A stretch of 64,000 nt of DNA, from NCBI GenBank assembly GCA_025201375.1, contig JAIWZP010000068.1:1-64000 (forward strand). Direction: 5' to 3'. This DNA comes from Gongronella butleri (lineage: Eukaryota; Mucoromycota; Mucoromycetes; Mucorales; Cunninghamellaceae). Under the pieces are notes generated by a model. It ran no database searches and was not told the DNA's origin. It was given only the letters and a program-made list of their open reading frames with translations. How positions within the stretch are numbered: the stretch's first letter is position 1; the number at the start of each line of letters is the position of its first letter. This document shows, one piece after another, positions 43,319-55,041 of this stretch. A program made the position numbers and the translations under genes.

Positions 43319-44919
43319 ATGGCCACACAGAGGACACAGATCGACGACAACTCGTCAACACCACCATGCACCATCGTCAGGACATCATCGACAAGTGTTT
43401 TGGTCAGGCCACAAGGCAAATCGTTTGGCAGGATGGCCAAACACACGCAACCGCTGCACCAGCAACCATCCACGGGCAAAGACGACGCCGCCCAGTCGAA
43501 ATCCGGATTGCGACGCCGCTCGTTACCCACGACCTTGGGTGCCACAACAGCAAGACTGGCCACATCACCGCTGGCCATCACGCTGCCCAATGCCATAAAT
43601 ATCAACATGTCTGCGCCCATGACCGCCAGGCACACGACAGAAACCCCCGTCATTGAAAATGCCACGCCTACGACGCCTGATGCCGTCAGCAATACCTTTT
43701 ACGATTGTAACATATGGTAGGACCCAACCCATTTACGGCTCATCTCCACAATGCGGGCACCAATCGCAGCGTGTCAATCGGTGTTTTTTTTTTTATCAAT
43801 TTCTGATGCCACGTTCTCTTGCACTAGTTTCGATATCGCTTTATACCCAGTGCTGACGGTGTGTGGCCATCTTTTTTGGTAAGACCATCGTCCCAATCAC
43901 CCTTGAGTTCCCCATCTTTCTCGCCCTTCCCCTTCTGTCCACTGGACGCTTGCAATATCGCTTCATCGTAGCCATTGAACAACCCATTGGCCGCAGAAAA
44001 CATCAGAAAAGGCACTTTTTTTACTCTTTGTTGTGTGTTGTGCGTGTGCATGTGAGCTTTTGGCCCCCTTCCCTCCCCCTCCTTTCTCTCGTACGTGTGT
44101 ACGTGTGTGTGTGTTTATGTGTGTCACTCGTCCCCCTTTGTGCATCCACATTGCCCTGTTTTGGCAACCAACACAATGCTGATGCTCTTTTTTTTTTGTG
44201 TTTTTCCATCAGTTGGGTGTGTCTGTGTCGCTGGCTAGAGCAACAGCAGACAAACCCGACATGTCCCATGTGCAAGGCTGGCTGCTGCAAAGACAAGGTG
44301 ATCCCCATCTATGGCCGCGGAAGAGAGGAAGTGGATCCGAGGTACAAAAACAAAAAAAAAAAAAAGCAAAAAAACAAAAGAGAGAAAATATGGATCGACG
44401 CGCACGACACACAAACAATGCGGCGTCATCGTTCCGTGACTTGACATCATCCATTGGCCCATGGCGCATCCCCATTCTGCATGAATTCACGCCATTTTCA
44501 ACGCAAATCCCCCTTTTTTTAGGTGCGACGCGTCTGTTCCAGTACGCCCTGCAGGCCAGCGCCCAACGCCATTGCATAATCCAAACATCGTCGGCAGCTC
44601 GCTGCTCCAATCGTTCCGCTCACCATCGACATTGCAGGCCACACGTGCAAACGTATGTCAAAAAAGAAAAGAAAAAGAGAGAGAGAGAAAAAAGAAAAAG
44701 AGAAAAAAAAAAAAAGAGATAGAGACAGAAAGGGCCGGAGAGGCGCGTGGGAAAATGGGAAAACAAGGCACACTCATTGATATGTTCGCGGCGCATTGGC
44801 CCCCTCTGATGCAATAGACACGAACAAATGACGACGATGGTCATACCCACACGGGCTTTTTCTCGCGACTCATGCTGATGATTCTCAGCCTGTTTATTGT
44901 CATTGTCGTCTTTTATTAA
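43319..44919 (+). CDS. RNF5/RNF185 (RMA1)-type membrane-anchored RING E3 ligase
   Basis: Five exons (43319-43716, 43828-43878, 44213-44341, 44523-44652, 44818-44919) join in phase to 269 residues. A disordered Ser/Thr-rich N-terminus is followed by a C3HC4 RING from about residue 130: FYDCNIC, VLTVCGHLFCWVCLCRWLEQ and TCPMCKAG. Then comes the RNF5 hallmark KDKVIPIYGRG, followed by DPR and RPAGQRP. The 34-codon last exon supplies a C-terminal hydrophobic anchor, FFSRLMLMILSLFIVIVVFY, at the position of the RNF5 membrane domain. Family role: ER and mitochondrial quality-control ubiquitin ligase. Two RING cysteines are completed across introns. The last acceptor is the AG of a TAG that is an in-frame stop if intron 4 is retained. 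The N-terminal extension of about 130 residues is longer than in animal RNF5. Confidence 0.88.
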
Positions 44920-45544
44920 ACATGACCAAGCAAAGAAAACTATTCCTTTTTGTCCCAAAGATTGCCATTCATGGCCCCCCTTCCCTCCGCCACCTTATTG
45001 TGGGATGGCGCGATGAGGTCGTCTACGGGCAAAATGGCGCCAATTTCTCGAAGTGCGCAGCGGCTTGTTGTGGAGACAAGCTTGGGGTCATAAAAAAATC
45101 CCCCATTTCATTGTTTCTGGGCACAAATCACCAAAACGGGGATGGGTGGACGCGGGCGACACGGAAAAAAGCTGAAAAAGGGGGACCGACCCCCCAGTAG
45201 AAAGCGATAGGACCGATGGCGACATTTTGTTTATCATGCCCATGAAGGCTGGGCTTGCATTTGTGACATCTCGGGCCGTAAAATTGAGCGAAAGGGGGGG
45301 GAGGGAGGCGGCGACGGGACCAAAAAAAAAATGGCGGTTTTGCATCATTTGTGCTCCCAATTGCGTTTGAAGGCGAAATCCCTTGCTTGGTCGTACAATT
45401 TTTTCTCTGACTTCTTTTTAGGTCATCCGCCTTTTTTTTTTTTTGAAAAAGCGTTGAAAAAAAAAGAGGGGAAGCGTGTTTTTATTCCCCTCGTGCTCTT
45501 TCTTTCTTTTTTCAATTTTTCCAACTTGTTTTAATTACAAATCA
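44920..45544. promoter_or_regulatory. Spacer upstream of bZIP gene
   Basis: 625 bp without coding potential; the T-rich leader runs up to the bZIP ATG at 45545. Confidence 0.5.
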
Positions 45545-46976
45545 ATGTCACGGACATCGTCGTCGCCACCCCCTCCTACGCAACCTATTTTGTTGCCACC
45601 GATTTCCATGCTCAAAGGTGGTAACAGGAGCAAATCGCCGTCGTCGAGGCATGCACAGACCGGTCGATCTTTCCACGCACATCATACGCGTTCTCCTTTC
45701 CCCGTGTCGCCACCCAGCCAACCTGCCGATGCGTCAGGAGCCTTTGAAGATTCCCATGAGTCGCACGGAGACGCGATCCACCCACATGAGGCATCGGCGG
45801 CCCTTTTACATCGACGCACGTCCTTGGCCCACTTGAATCACGGCTCAAGGGATAGCCAGGGCCATGATCGCCGCAGCTCGTCTTCCATTGGATCCCCTAC
45901 GAGCAAATTGCCTGCTGCTTTGCAACCAAAGCCACGCGAAAGCGGCCATGCATCCACAAATTCGACGGCAACAGCATTGCCCAGTGCCATTGACCAGCAG
46001 ACACTGTGGCATTGGTGGCAGCACATCCATCGCACCATGACCGCGTCCAATGGCCATGCATCGGCATCGTCGTCACTGTCGCCGCCATTGTCGTCTACAC
46101 CGTTGCCCTCTTCTACACCCACAACAGCCACAACCACCACAAATCATCGTTCATCCGCATTGGATGCTCCGGGATTGCGCCGACGCGCATCTTCGTCATC
46201 GTCCGTGGACGTCAATCTGTCGTCGGAGCAAGTACTTGCCGAGAAACGTAGACGCAATGCTGGCGCATCCGCGAGGTTCCGCGAACGCCGTAAAATGCGC
46301 GAACGTGAGCTTCAAGACAGATGCCAAGTCCTTGACCGCCGCGTCCTTGCCCTCGAAACTGCCCTCAAGCAATTGGACCCAAATCACACACTCTTGCTCC
46401 CATCTTCGTCCATCTCAGATACCCCGCACCATCACAATGCGCACCATCACAATGCACCATCGCCTCCCGATTCCTATTACCCCCATGTATCCCATGCGCA
46501 CCACCATCCTTCTCATCATCTATCCTACCCACACCCAAGCCCACCAGATCTCACAGAATCCCCGTCACCACCCTCGTCGCGACATCTGCATCCACACGAA
46601 GATAACACACTCAATGATCGCGTCAGCCAGCTCGAACACCTCATGCTCCAGCTGCGCGATGAGAAGCTGCAGGCCGTCAAGAAACTGTCAACCTTGGAAA
46701 AGGAGGTAAAAAAAAAAAACGCCATCTTACCCCATGAAAAAAATCTGCAAGTACACTGACGCCTCAATTTTAAATCCTGTTTTTTTGTTATAGAACAAGG
46801 AGCTCAAGCAGCAACAGCAAGGCGACCAGCCGCTGCTCGTCCCCCTGCGCGCTGCCAGTCCCGTATCTGCAGCCTCTTCCATCTCATCCTCATCGCCACT
46901 GACGGATCATGCAACCACACAAGACCTGCATGACGGGCCAGTGGCAAAACGACCACGCCGCGCCGTCTCTCCTTAG
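45545..46976 (+). CDS. bZIP transcription factor (GCN4/Cys3-like basic region) with split coiled coil
   Basis: Two exons (45545-46705 and 46794-46976) give 447 residues. A long Ser/Pro/His-rich N-terminus precedes the bZIP. The basic region, about residues 233-254 (KRRRNAGASARFRERRKMRE), carries the N-x2-AS-x2-R/F-R pattern of the fungal Cys3/Met4/Gcn4 group. The zipper has only three heptads with Leu256, 263, 270 and 277, then ends at a proline. After about 75 His/Pro/Ser-rich residues a second, longer coiled coil follows (DRVSQLEHLMLQLRDEKLQ through KELKQQQQ), and the intron falls inside it. The C-terminus has a basic AKRPRRA cluster. Nuclear DNA-binding role is firm; targets such as sulphur or amino-acid genes are only suggested by the basic region. 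Confidence 0.88.
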
Positions 46977-47989
46977 CCCTTTTACCCCCCTCCCTTTTTT
47001 TGTAGTCTTAACTGACTTGCCAATGGCAAAAGACAGAAAAAAAACACGCAATTGCCTCTTTTTCTTTGCCTCTCCCTATCTTTTCCCAGTAAAAAAAAAA
47101 AAAAAGCCCATCCTTTTTTTTCTTTTTGAAAGAGCAACAACAAACAAGGATTAGAGAAGCGGGAGAGACGAGTGGGCACTCCATAAAGGGCGGCGGCGTC
47201 ATCTTGCATCATTCTGTTGCAAAATCAGGAATGTTTGCTTGGAGACACAACGTGCCCGTTGCTTCATTTGTGCGTGACGTGCTACAGCGGATGAGCCCAT
47301 CAAAAAATCATGCACCCTGCGGACAAAAAATGCCTTGCTCATGTGATTGCCTTATCGCACAACACACCAACACACAAACTCACCCACCCTTTTTTTTCAA
47401 AAAAAAAAACCCCCCCATGCTCGTAAGAATGATTCATCCGCGTCCCGAGATTCGGATAGCCCTGATTACCCGTAAAGGCAACCCATTGCGCAATGACGAC
47501 AAAAAGCATGAAAATTAGACTTTTTGAATGACATCTCAACAAAAAAAAAAAAAAAAAGGAGCTTTGCAAGCCAGCACCACCAGCAACAAACAAAAGCGTT
47601 GCCAACAGTATTGTATCAATGGTTTAACCTGCCCTTTAATCGACGTTGGAAGCTCGGGCACCTTGGAGAAACATCTAGAACGGCGACAATTTATCCAGAA
47701 ATAGAAAATAAACTTTCAAACGCCATTTTCTCACGAAATGGCGCAGCACATCGAAGCCCAATTGGCGACAAAACAGGAGCAGAAACACGATGCACGTCCA
47801 GTGAACGTGGTTTGGCGGCAATGCGGCGTAAATCAGCGGAGGGCAAGCCGGTATTGGAAAATAACGCAGAAAGCGCCATTTACTCGAGATCGGTCAGATC
47901 CACCCCCCGATTTTGATGGCACCGGCGGATGTGCACTGGCAAGTGAGTGATTCAAATGACGTGCAGTGTGACGGTTGTAGCAGCCCATT

Positions 47990-48545
47990 GAGGTGTAAAA
48001 CACACAAATTAAAATACGCTTGGCGAGTCATCGAAACCAAAATACGAAAAATGGGTCTCCAGAATTCTACAAAACCCACCAGACAAGATGAACCACGGGG
48101 AGAAACCACGGAAAACAGCAAAAAAGAGTGTAATCCATCAGTGAATTGACGAGCAATCCGCGATTTTAGATAAAACTTTAACAGCGAATTGCACGGGAAA
48201 AACGTGCCCATCGAGCCACGCCGACGCGTCCACTAGCTAGAGAGGAGCCAGATGCATGGATTCGAAAAGGAACAGGCGCGTGCCGCTCGACGTCTGACGC
48301 GGGTTTTCACGCGTCCAAGTTGCCCTGCAAACGAGTTGTTCCCTTAAATTCTGCCTAGCACTCGTTTTTTGTGTTGATCATCGAGAGTCACATACGCAAG
48401 AGACCGTGCTCTTTCTTGTGATCCGCGTTTCGAGAATCTGCTTCCATTTTTCGTCGACTTTTCCTTGAGGCGAAAAAAAGAGGCAAATTGCATTTTACGC
48501 GGGAACCAATCAATGCACTCCGGATTTTTATTGCTTTTTTGTCAG
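47990..48545 (+). repeat. Module E, island IV
   Basis: Diverged relative of 14500-15025 in the same orientation, sharing TTTTCACGCGTCCAAGTTGC and GGCAAATTGCATTTTACGC. Confidence 0.7.
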
Positions 48546-49114
48546 TGAATGTGGTGTGCTTACCATGCGGTTGAATGGTGTAGCGATCTGAGGACCTAAA
48601 TTTTCTCGTTTTCAAATCCTTGACTGTACCTCTTGGAAAAATGGCGATTTTCGAAAATGATGATTGCGCGTCATCCAGTGGCCACAATGCAGCAAGGTGA
48701 GCTCATTTGAACGAGAACGCGTGGGATTGGCGTCCGTTTAAAGAAAAAATGGCCTTGTAAGGTGTAAACTCATTGATAAAATAAAAAAAACGCACTGATT
48801 GCGATTTCTCGCCTTTGGACGCGTCTTGCTCTTGGTTAAACTTGTGCGTGGGAAAGAAACGCTCTCAGGAATACTATACGCTACTGGAAAAAGACGATCT
48901 AAGTGGAGAAATGTAACTATGCTAGCATATCTTCAATTTTCAAGCTCAGTTTTCTCGTATTCGGGTCAAAGCACTTTCAACGCGCCGAAAGCAGCTGCTG
49001 AATCTCTACCAAATGAGATCAGTTTCACCGCGATTCAATCAAAACTGACAGAGAACTCGGTTTTTTCGATGGTGGTTTACTCGCAAACGGTATAGTCGAC
49101 CTCCTATTTCCATT

Positions 49115-50236
49115 CCAGATATGGTCAAACCACAAGCGCTTTTACCGCGTTTGGCTGGTGATTCATTTGAGGAGGCTCACGCGTGGAAGCGTTGAGTCGT
49201 TCCCGCCGTACGAGACCAAATGGTGCTGATTTTACCCCCTGTACGCCCATGTAACTGGCGCTCCTTCAGAAACTTGCTCATCTGGTCCCAAATTTGGACC
49301 AGTTGATGGTAAACCCAATTCTTCAACGGTGTTAATTTATTTCGCGAATCGGATCACTCAGTCTCGAGAAATCTCGAGGTTCGTGTTTGCTAGTGAAACC
49401 CCAGCGCAAAACAATATTTTACGCGTTTCTCCCGATGAGCTTGACCATCCGGCTCCAAAAATTAGACCAATGAATACTCGACCCAAAACAACGATGGTTC
49501 CAAGTTCTTGAGATCGGATTACTCAGTCCTGAGAAAATGCATCTTTCATAAATTCAGGGCTAAAAATGTGTCAAAATGATCCCTGAAGGCTAACTCGTTA
49601 AAAACTCGACGCAATGTCGCCAAACCACAAGCGCTTTTACCGCGTTTGGCTGCTGATTCATTTGAGGCGACTCTCGTGTCGGGGCGCTCAGCTGTTGCCG
49701 CGCTACGAGACCAAATAGTAGTGAATTTACCCCCTTTACGCCTATGAAACTGGTGCTTCTTCAGAAACTTGCTCATCTGGTCCCAAATTTGGACCAGTTA
49801 ATGGTAAACCCAATTCTCCACCGGTGTTTATGTTTTTCGCAAATCGGATCACTCAGTCTCGAGAAATCTGAAGATTTGTGTTTGCTAGTGAAAACCTAGC
49901 GCAAAACAATATTTTACGGGTTTCTCCCGATGAGCTTGACCATCCGGCTCCAAAAATTAGACCAATGAATACTCGACCCAAAACAACGATGGTTCCAAGT
50001 TCTTCCAGAGATCGGATTACTCAGTCCTGAGAAAATGCATCTTTCATAAATTCAGGGTCAAAATTGGGTCAAAACGAGCTTTGAAGGCTAACCCGCCGAG
50101 AACTTCACCCGATGCCATCAAACCACAAGCGCTTTCACCGCGTTTGGCTGCTGATTCATTTAAGGCCTTTTGTGTCGGGGCGCTCGGCTGTTGCCGCTGT
50201 GCGAGACCAAATGATGCTGATTTACCCCCTTTACGG
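49115..50236 (+). repeat. Module A tandem array (three units of about 495 bp), island IV
   Basis: CACAAGCGCTTT landmarks at 49131, 49626 and 50124 give periods of 495 and 498 bp. Unit starts (AAGGCT) are visible at 49586 and 50084; the first unit lacks its 5' part and the third stops after CCCCCTTTACGG, as in island I. Neighbouring units resemble each other more than they resemble islands I or V, which suggests local homogenisation. Confidence 0.82.
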
Positions 50237-50330
50237 TGGCATTGAAATGATAGCACGCGTCATCATCAGTTTCTACAGTATCCACCAGCTATCCACTGAC
50301 TACTGAGAATGGAGATTAAAGAATGAACAG
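50237..50330 (+). repeat. 3' fragment of module B joined to module A
   Basis: GCATTGAAATGATAGCACGCG follows the truncated module A directly and matches 5305-5335 of module B. The junction is therefore a chimaera of two modules. Confidence 0.65.
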
Positions 50331-50887
50331 ATCAAATATTGCGTATCATACCTTTTTTAGGAGTCAGGACGCTATGATATCATAATTACAGTATTATCCA
50401 AACCACGAGATCCAGTGATGGACACCGCACGCCGGGCGGCAGCGCGGCACACGCGCACACCCAGTTGATTAATCACTGGTTAAGGGGTCATAAATAATAT
50501 GAAAAACTTTTTAATCGGCAATGGGACAAATCAAAATGTGCGTATTTTTGGTATCAATCAATGAGGCAAGAAGAATCTACATATGTGATGACAGGAGGTT
50601 GGGGGTAAGAGGGAAAAGATTGTGTGTTGCGTTGCGATGGGGGTATTGTTTGTCATGGCGGGTTTTTTCTTGTTTGTACATGAGATGAGTTGTGTATGTG
50701 TCTGTGTCTGTGCAAGTGTTCTGTGTACGAGAAAAAGGCAAAAGATGAGAGGTGCAAGGGTAAAGAAAGAATAAAGAAAGATACATATAAGCGCCAACGG
50801 AAAAACAGATGGCAAAAATGGGAGGGAACGTAGGCATATCCAAAAAAAAAAAAAAAAGGAGGAGAGGGATGTTCATGATCATTGAAA

Positions 50888-53800
50888 TCAAGACAGAGAG
50901 GGGGACGACGAGGTGGATGATCTGCATTGGGACGAGGAGTCGAGGTTGCTGTTGTTAATGGAGGAGGAGGAGGGGAACGAGCTGTTTTCCTTTGTTTCGG
51001 GCACACTTTGATGGGTTGATGCGACGGGCTGTGCAAATTGCTGCTGAAAGACGGCCTGTGCGGCCGACAAGTAGTGTGCCTGTATGGTGGCCCAGTCGGG
51101 GCCGTGCCAGGGCATGGCTGTCGAGGAAGTCGCTGTTGCCAAGGATGACGGCAAAGATGACGATGGCGGCATGGCCATGGACGCGGCGACGGTGGCCATC
51201 CCAGATGCACGGCAAGCGTTGCTTGAGCCGCTACTGGTATGATGCATCATGGCGGCGGCCGCAGGGGAAGTCGAGGCAGCCGAGGCGGTGCACAAAGAAG
51301 GCGAGGATGCCGTCAATGACGACGACGATGGCGGCAGCATGAGACTGGGCAGCGAAGCGGCAAGGCTGGGCCCCGGGTTCGAGTCGACCAGCACCATGTT
51401 GATTTCCTCCAACAGGCGCTTGTACCCCTGGACGTGCAACAGCTTGTGCTTGGCTAGCAGCTGCTTCACCTTTTCGGCCATCCGCTGCCGTTCCGACAAA
51501 TCCACGTAATTGCTCGACAAAATCTTTTGAATCAGATTGACGCCGTGCACTTGATCATTGATCACCTCGTACAGAATCGACTGATGGTGGCTGTTGTGGT
51601 GCCGATGGCCGCTATGTTGATGCTGATCGCCGTGATGGTGATGCTGCTGCGACGGAGACGCCGATGTGGTATTGCCCGTGGTCGTGGACGTGTTGGTCGT
51701 GGTCGTGGACGAGACTGGCGGCGCAGGCGTTGCAAAAAAGAGCGCATTGAGAATGAGCAGGCGTGCCTGGGGCTCTTGGCGTTGGTTGATCAGTTTAAGG
51801 ACGGTCAAGGATGCCAATTTGTGCGTGCACAGCTTGGCCAGGTGAGGAAGCAGGCGCGTCGCAAGCACCGAGTACCGCCCGGCCAGCGCCGACGTGTCCA
51901 ACAGCCAAATCAACAAAAGGGCGCCATTCGCATTGGTCGCCAAGAGCAACGCGTGCTGAATGAGCGTGGCCGCGACGTATTTCTGGAAAAAAAAATGTGT
52001 GGGGATTTAGACAACTTGCCTTTTTCTTTTTTTCACATGTTTTGCAAGTTACCTGTTGGCGCTTGGTCACGTAGGGACTTTCCAATGTGGCACGGACGGC
52101 GCGTGCACCAAAGCGGCCTTGGGCAATTTCCCAACAATGAGAGACAATGGCATCAAATACGAATTGATTCACACGTGGGCCGAGTGCAAGGCAGCACTGG
52201 ACGACGTAATTGCCAAATTGATCGAGCAGTAGCGCGGGGACAAATGGCTTGAGGCTCTCACACACCATGTTGATCTGCATCGACGTTTTGGCGGTGTCGA
52301 CAATGCGCTGTGCGGCCCACGTCCCGTTCTTGTGCACGCCGATGGACGCAAGATGCGGCGCAACGCGGTCAAGCATCATGTCCTTGGTTGTATCTGAGCA
52401 GCGTTCAAAAAGGCGCTGCACCACTGTGTTGCCGATGAAATCTAAGAAAAAATGGGCGCCAAATCAATCATTGCCTCCCAATTTTTTTTGTTTTTTGTTT
52501 TTTTGTTTTTTTTTTTTTTTTTTTAGCCTTACCACTGCACAATTCAACGAGATCAGGCATGCATTCGTGTGCCATGCGCTCCACCTCTTGGAGAGGCAGA
52601 TGCTGATCATTTTCGAGTCGTTTTTTAATTTCACGGAGTCGTGTCGTATCCAATGCGCGATGCGATCCCAATTCAGGAGCCGGCACAATAGCACTTGCAT
52701 AAAGCAAGCCTGCAGGTTGCATTACTAATTAAAAAAAGTGAGGGGACGCGCTATTTTTTTTTGTTTTTTTAAATTTACCGTCAAATATGGGCCCATCAGT
52801 GGGCTCCTCACCCAGCTCCGTCATGATTTGTTGTCGTTCGGTGTAAATGGACGGTAGGTGGTACAGGCTGGGATGGTGCCAAAGCAGGTTAGACGAGCCC
52901 GAGTAGGCGGCGTGATCCGCGGATGCGGGTGCGGCCCTGTCGTCAGTGGCCCCCCCACTGCTGCTGCTCCTGCCACTGGTGTGCAAATGGGTGCCTGACG
53001 ATGCATTCGATGCCGCGACGACGCCAGGGATGAATGCACTGGCAGACGCGGATGACGGCGATGATGATGCATTGGACGTTTTAATGTTTGACGCGGGCAC
53101 CTTGGCATAGCCAATGCGAATGGGCCCCGACCCGGGAAGAACCTCTTTCCCATGGAGCGACTTTCGCGCGCGGATAGCATCGTCTTGCAAATAATAATTC
53201 ACAAACCCGCAGCTCTTGTGGCTGAGAATCCGCACCGACTCGATGGAGCCAAAGAACGAAAACACAGAGTACAGGCTCGTGGGCGTCATGATCGCAGGCA
53301 GGTTGCCGATCCCTGCAGGAGAGGGGGAAAAAAAATACGAGCCGCGGTGAGATTTTCGCCCATCAAATATAGAAAAGAAAAAAAAAACGAGCACTTTACA
53401 TAGGGCGCGCGTGGGTTCTTGGACGAAATCCATCATGTAGGATGACACGCTGGTCGCATTGGACGTGGCAGTCTGCGGGGGAGGCATTGGCGTGGCTGGC
53501 GCGGTGGTCGTTGTGGTGGGCAAAGTCAATGATGACGCGGTTGCGGGGTCGACATAGGCCAATTGCGACGTAGGCACGCCTGCCAACGCACCGTCCAACA
53601 TGGCCTGCATCGCGCGCATCGCATCCTCCACGCGATAGAATTGCACAAGCACACCTTCATGCTCAGGCACACGGCGAATCGACTCGACAGCGCCATATGG
53701 ACCAAGCAGAGCCACCAATTGATCCAAATTCACCTCCACCAAATGACCAATCCACACGACACGGCTCGGACGAGTCACAATTTCCTGTCAATCATAAAAA

Positions 53801-55041
53801 AAATTCATGAGGATGAGAATAAAGAGAAAAAAATGCAAAAAAAGAGAAAAAAAAGTGGGAGCAGACAAGAAAATAAAAAAAAGAGAGTGCTTACCGATTC
53901 GTCAATGGCAAAGGCGTACGAGGGATAGTCCATCATCAACATGGTGGCAGGGGTGAGTGTGGCGGCGGCGGCGGTGACCGAGGGGTTGTTGTTGGCGTTC
54001 TTACCCCTGAAATGATGTTTGTCGAGATCATCGAGGCCAAGGGAGGCGAGCGTGCTTGTGATGGTATCGTTTGCATCGCCACGCAGCAAGAGCTCCGACG
54101 TGGGCGATGTCGGTTGGTGCCAAGAGGCGGTGGTGGGCACATTGGTATGGATCATCGCATGGGAGGACGAGGCGGGATTTGACGTGTCGTCAAAAAGGCC
54201 GGCGGACACAAATGGAGTTTGAAACGAGCTTGCGCGAGGGCGGTGGCCGCCGCCGCCGCCGCCCAATATGGCCAGCGAAGGATGACGGTGCGGGTGCATT
54301 TGCGGATGCTGGTATTGATGGTATGGCGCAGGCGCATGCGGCAAAAAGCCTCCCGCACTCGACGGAAGAGGCAATGGCAGCGGACGATGCGATGTCGTCG
54401 GCCCCAACGTGTCAGCGCGTCGCCTCGTAGGTGGATGCATGAATTCTGAATTGCCGCTATACACGTTCTGGACTCCATCCGACGATAATAAAGGTGGCCA
54501 TTTGTTTCTATTTTAAAAACACCCACAAAACGTCAAATTCGGCGCAAATCGACCCATTGTCCCCCATCCCCATACCAACCCCAATCTTGCTCTTCGACGT
54601 GGTTTTGGCTTTTTTTCGTTTTTTTTTTCTTTTTTTTTTTGGCTTTTTTTTTGGCTTTTTTTTTTGTAACTTTTTTTGCACGCTACCGTCTTCCTCCCTC
54701 GTACCGTGAAGCTCGACCCGTGATGCAGTCGCTTCATTACACACACACGCACGCACACACGGTCAAGGACGCTTCTCTCCCCCTTAAAATTCAATCGTTG
54801 CTTGCAATCCCTATACATCCACTGCTTGTCTACCCCCCCCCCTCACTCTCTCCCCCCGCCCCCCTCATCTTTCCTTTTCTCGCACGCATCCCCTTCTATT
54901 TACAGGTACACGTACACGCACAGCACACGCAATACGCACTCGCACATGGTCGAGCCCCCTGCCGCTCCCTTGCTTTTTTTTCTTTTTTTTTCTTCCTTAC
55001 CTTGGTAACGATAAGTCGACGGGGGTCATATTGGGTATCAT
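50888..55041 (-). CDS. RRM + Pumilio RNA-binding protein (Jsn1/Puf2-like)
   Basis: Seven exons (55041-55001, 54507-53895, 53784-53400, 53312-52779, 52724-52533, 52441-52053, 51982-50888) join in phase to 864 residues. A disordered Pro/His/Gly-rich N-terminus is followed by two RRMs: RVVWIGHLVEVNLDQLVALL (about residue 223 on) and ALWIGNLPAIMTPTSLYSVF with KSCGFVNYY (about 345-420). Then come PUF repeats from about residue 500 (DFIGNTVVQRLFERCS, GTWAAQRIV, DQFGNYVVQCCL, RFGARAVRATLE), and a Ser/Ala-rich C-terminus. The RRM-plus-PUF layout is that of yeast Jsn1/Puf1 and Puf2, which bind mRNAs for membrane and mitochondrial proteins and control stability and localisation. The first exon is chosen by phase: MIPNMTPVDLSLPR, 493-nt intron. 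Another acceptor (CAG at about 54470) with the ATG at 55051 is also possible. Confidence 0.85.

Larger units (their letters stand above)
46977..50887. other. Spacer holding repeat island IV
   Basis: About 3.9 kb. After the bZIP 3' region (46977 to about 47900, A/T-rich, no gene seen) come module E, a module C relative near 48960-49100, three consecutive module A units and a short 3' piece of module B. The last 500 bp before the PUF stop codon hold no recognised feature. Confidence 0.6.

Noticed and set aside
42650..43720. 356-codon open frame running through the spacer into the RNF5-like gene
   Set aside because: The first 220 codons are a low-complexity Phe/Lys/Ser translation of homopolymers. 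The real start at 43319 follows a T-rich leader, and the downstream part belongs to RNF5-like exon 1.
44572..44817. Open frame continuing RNF5-like exon 4 into a Lys-rich tail as the main C-terminus
   Set aside because: The spliced alternative gives the family's hydrophobic anchor in phase, so the read-through is kept only as a possible retained-intron form.
49546..49776. Similar minus-strand peptides in module A copies (SACGL and RGKSACG motifs)
   Set aside because: They recur because the DNA repeats. Plus-strand frames are shared equally well, indels shift both, and there is no consistent start or length.
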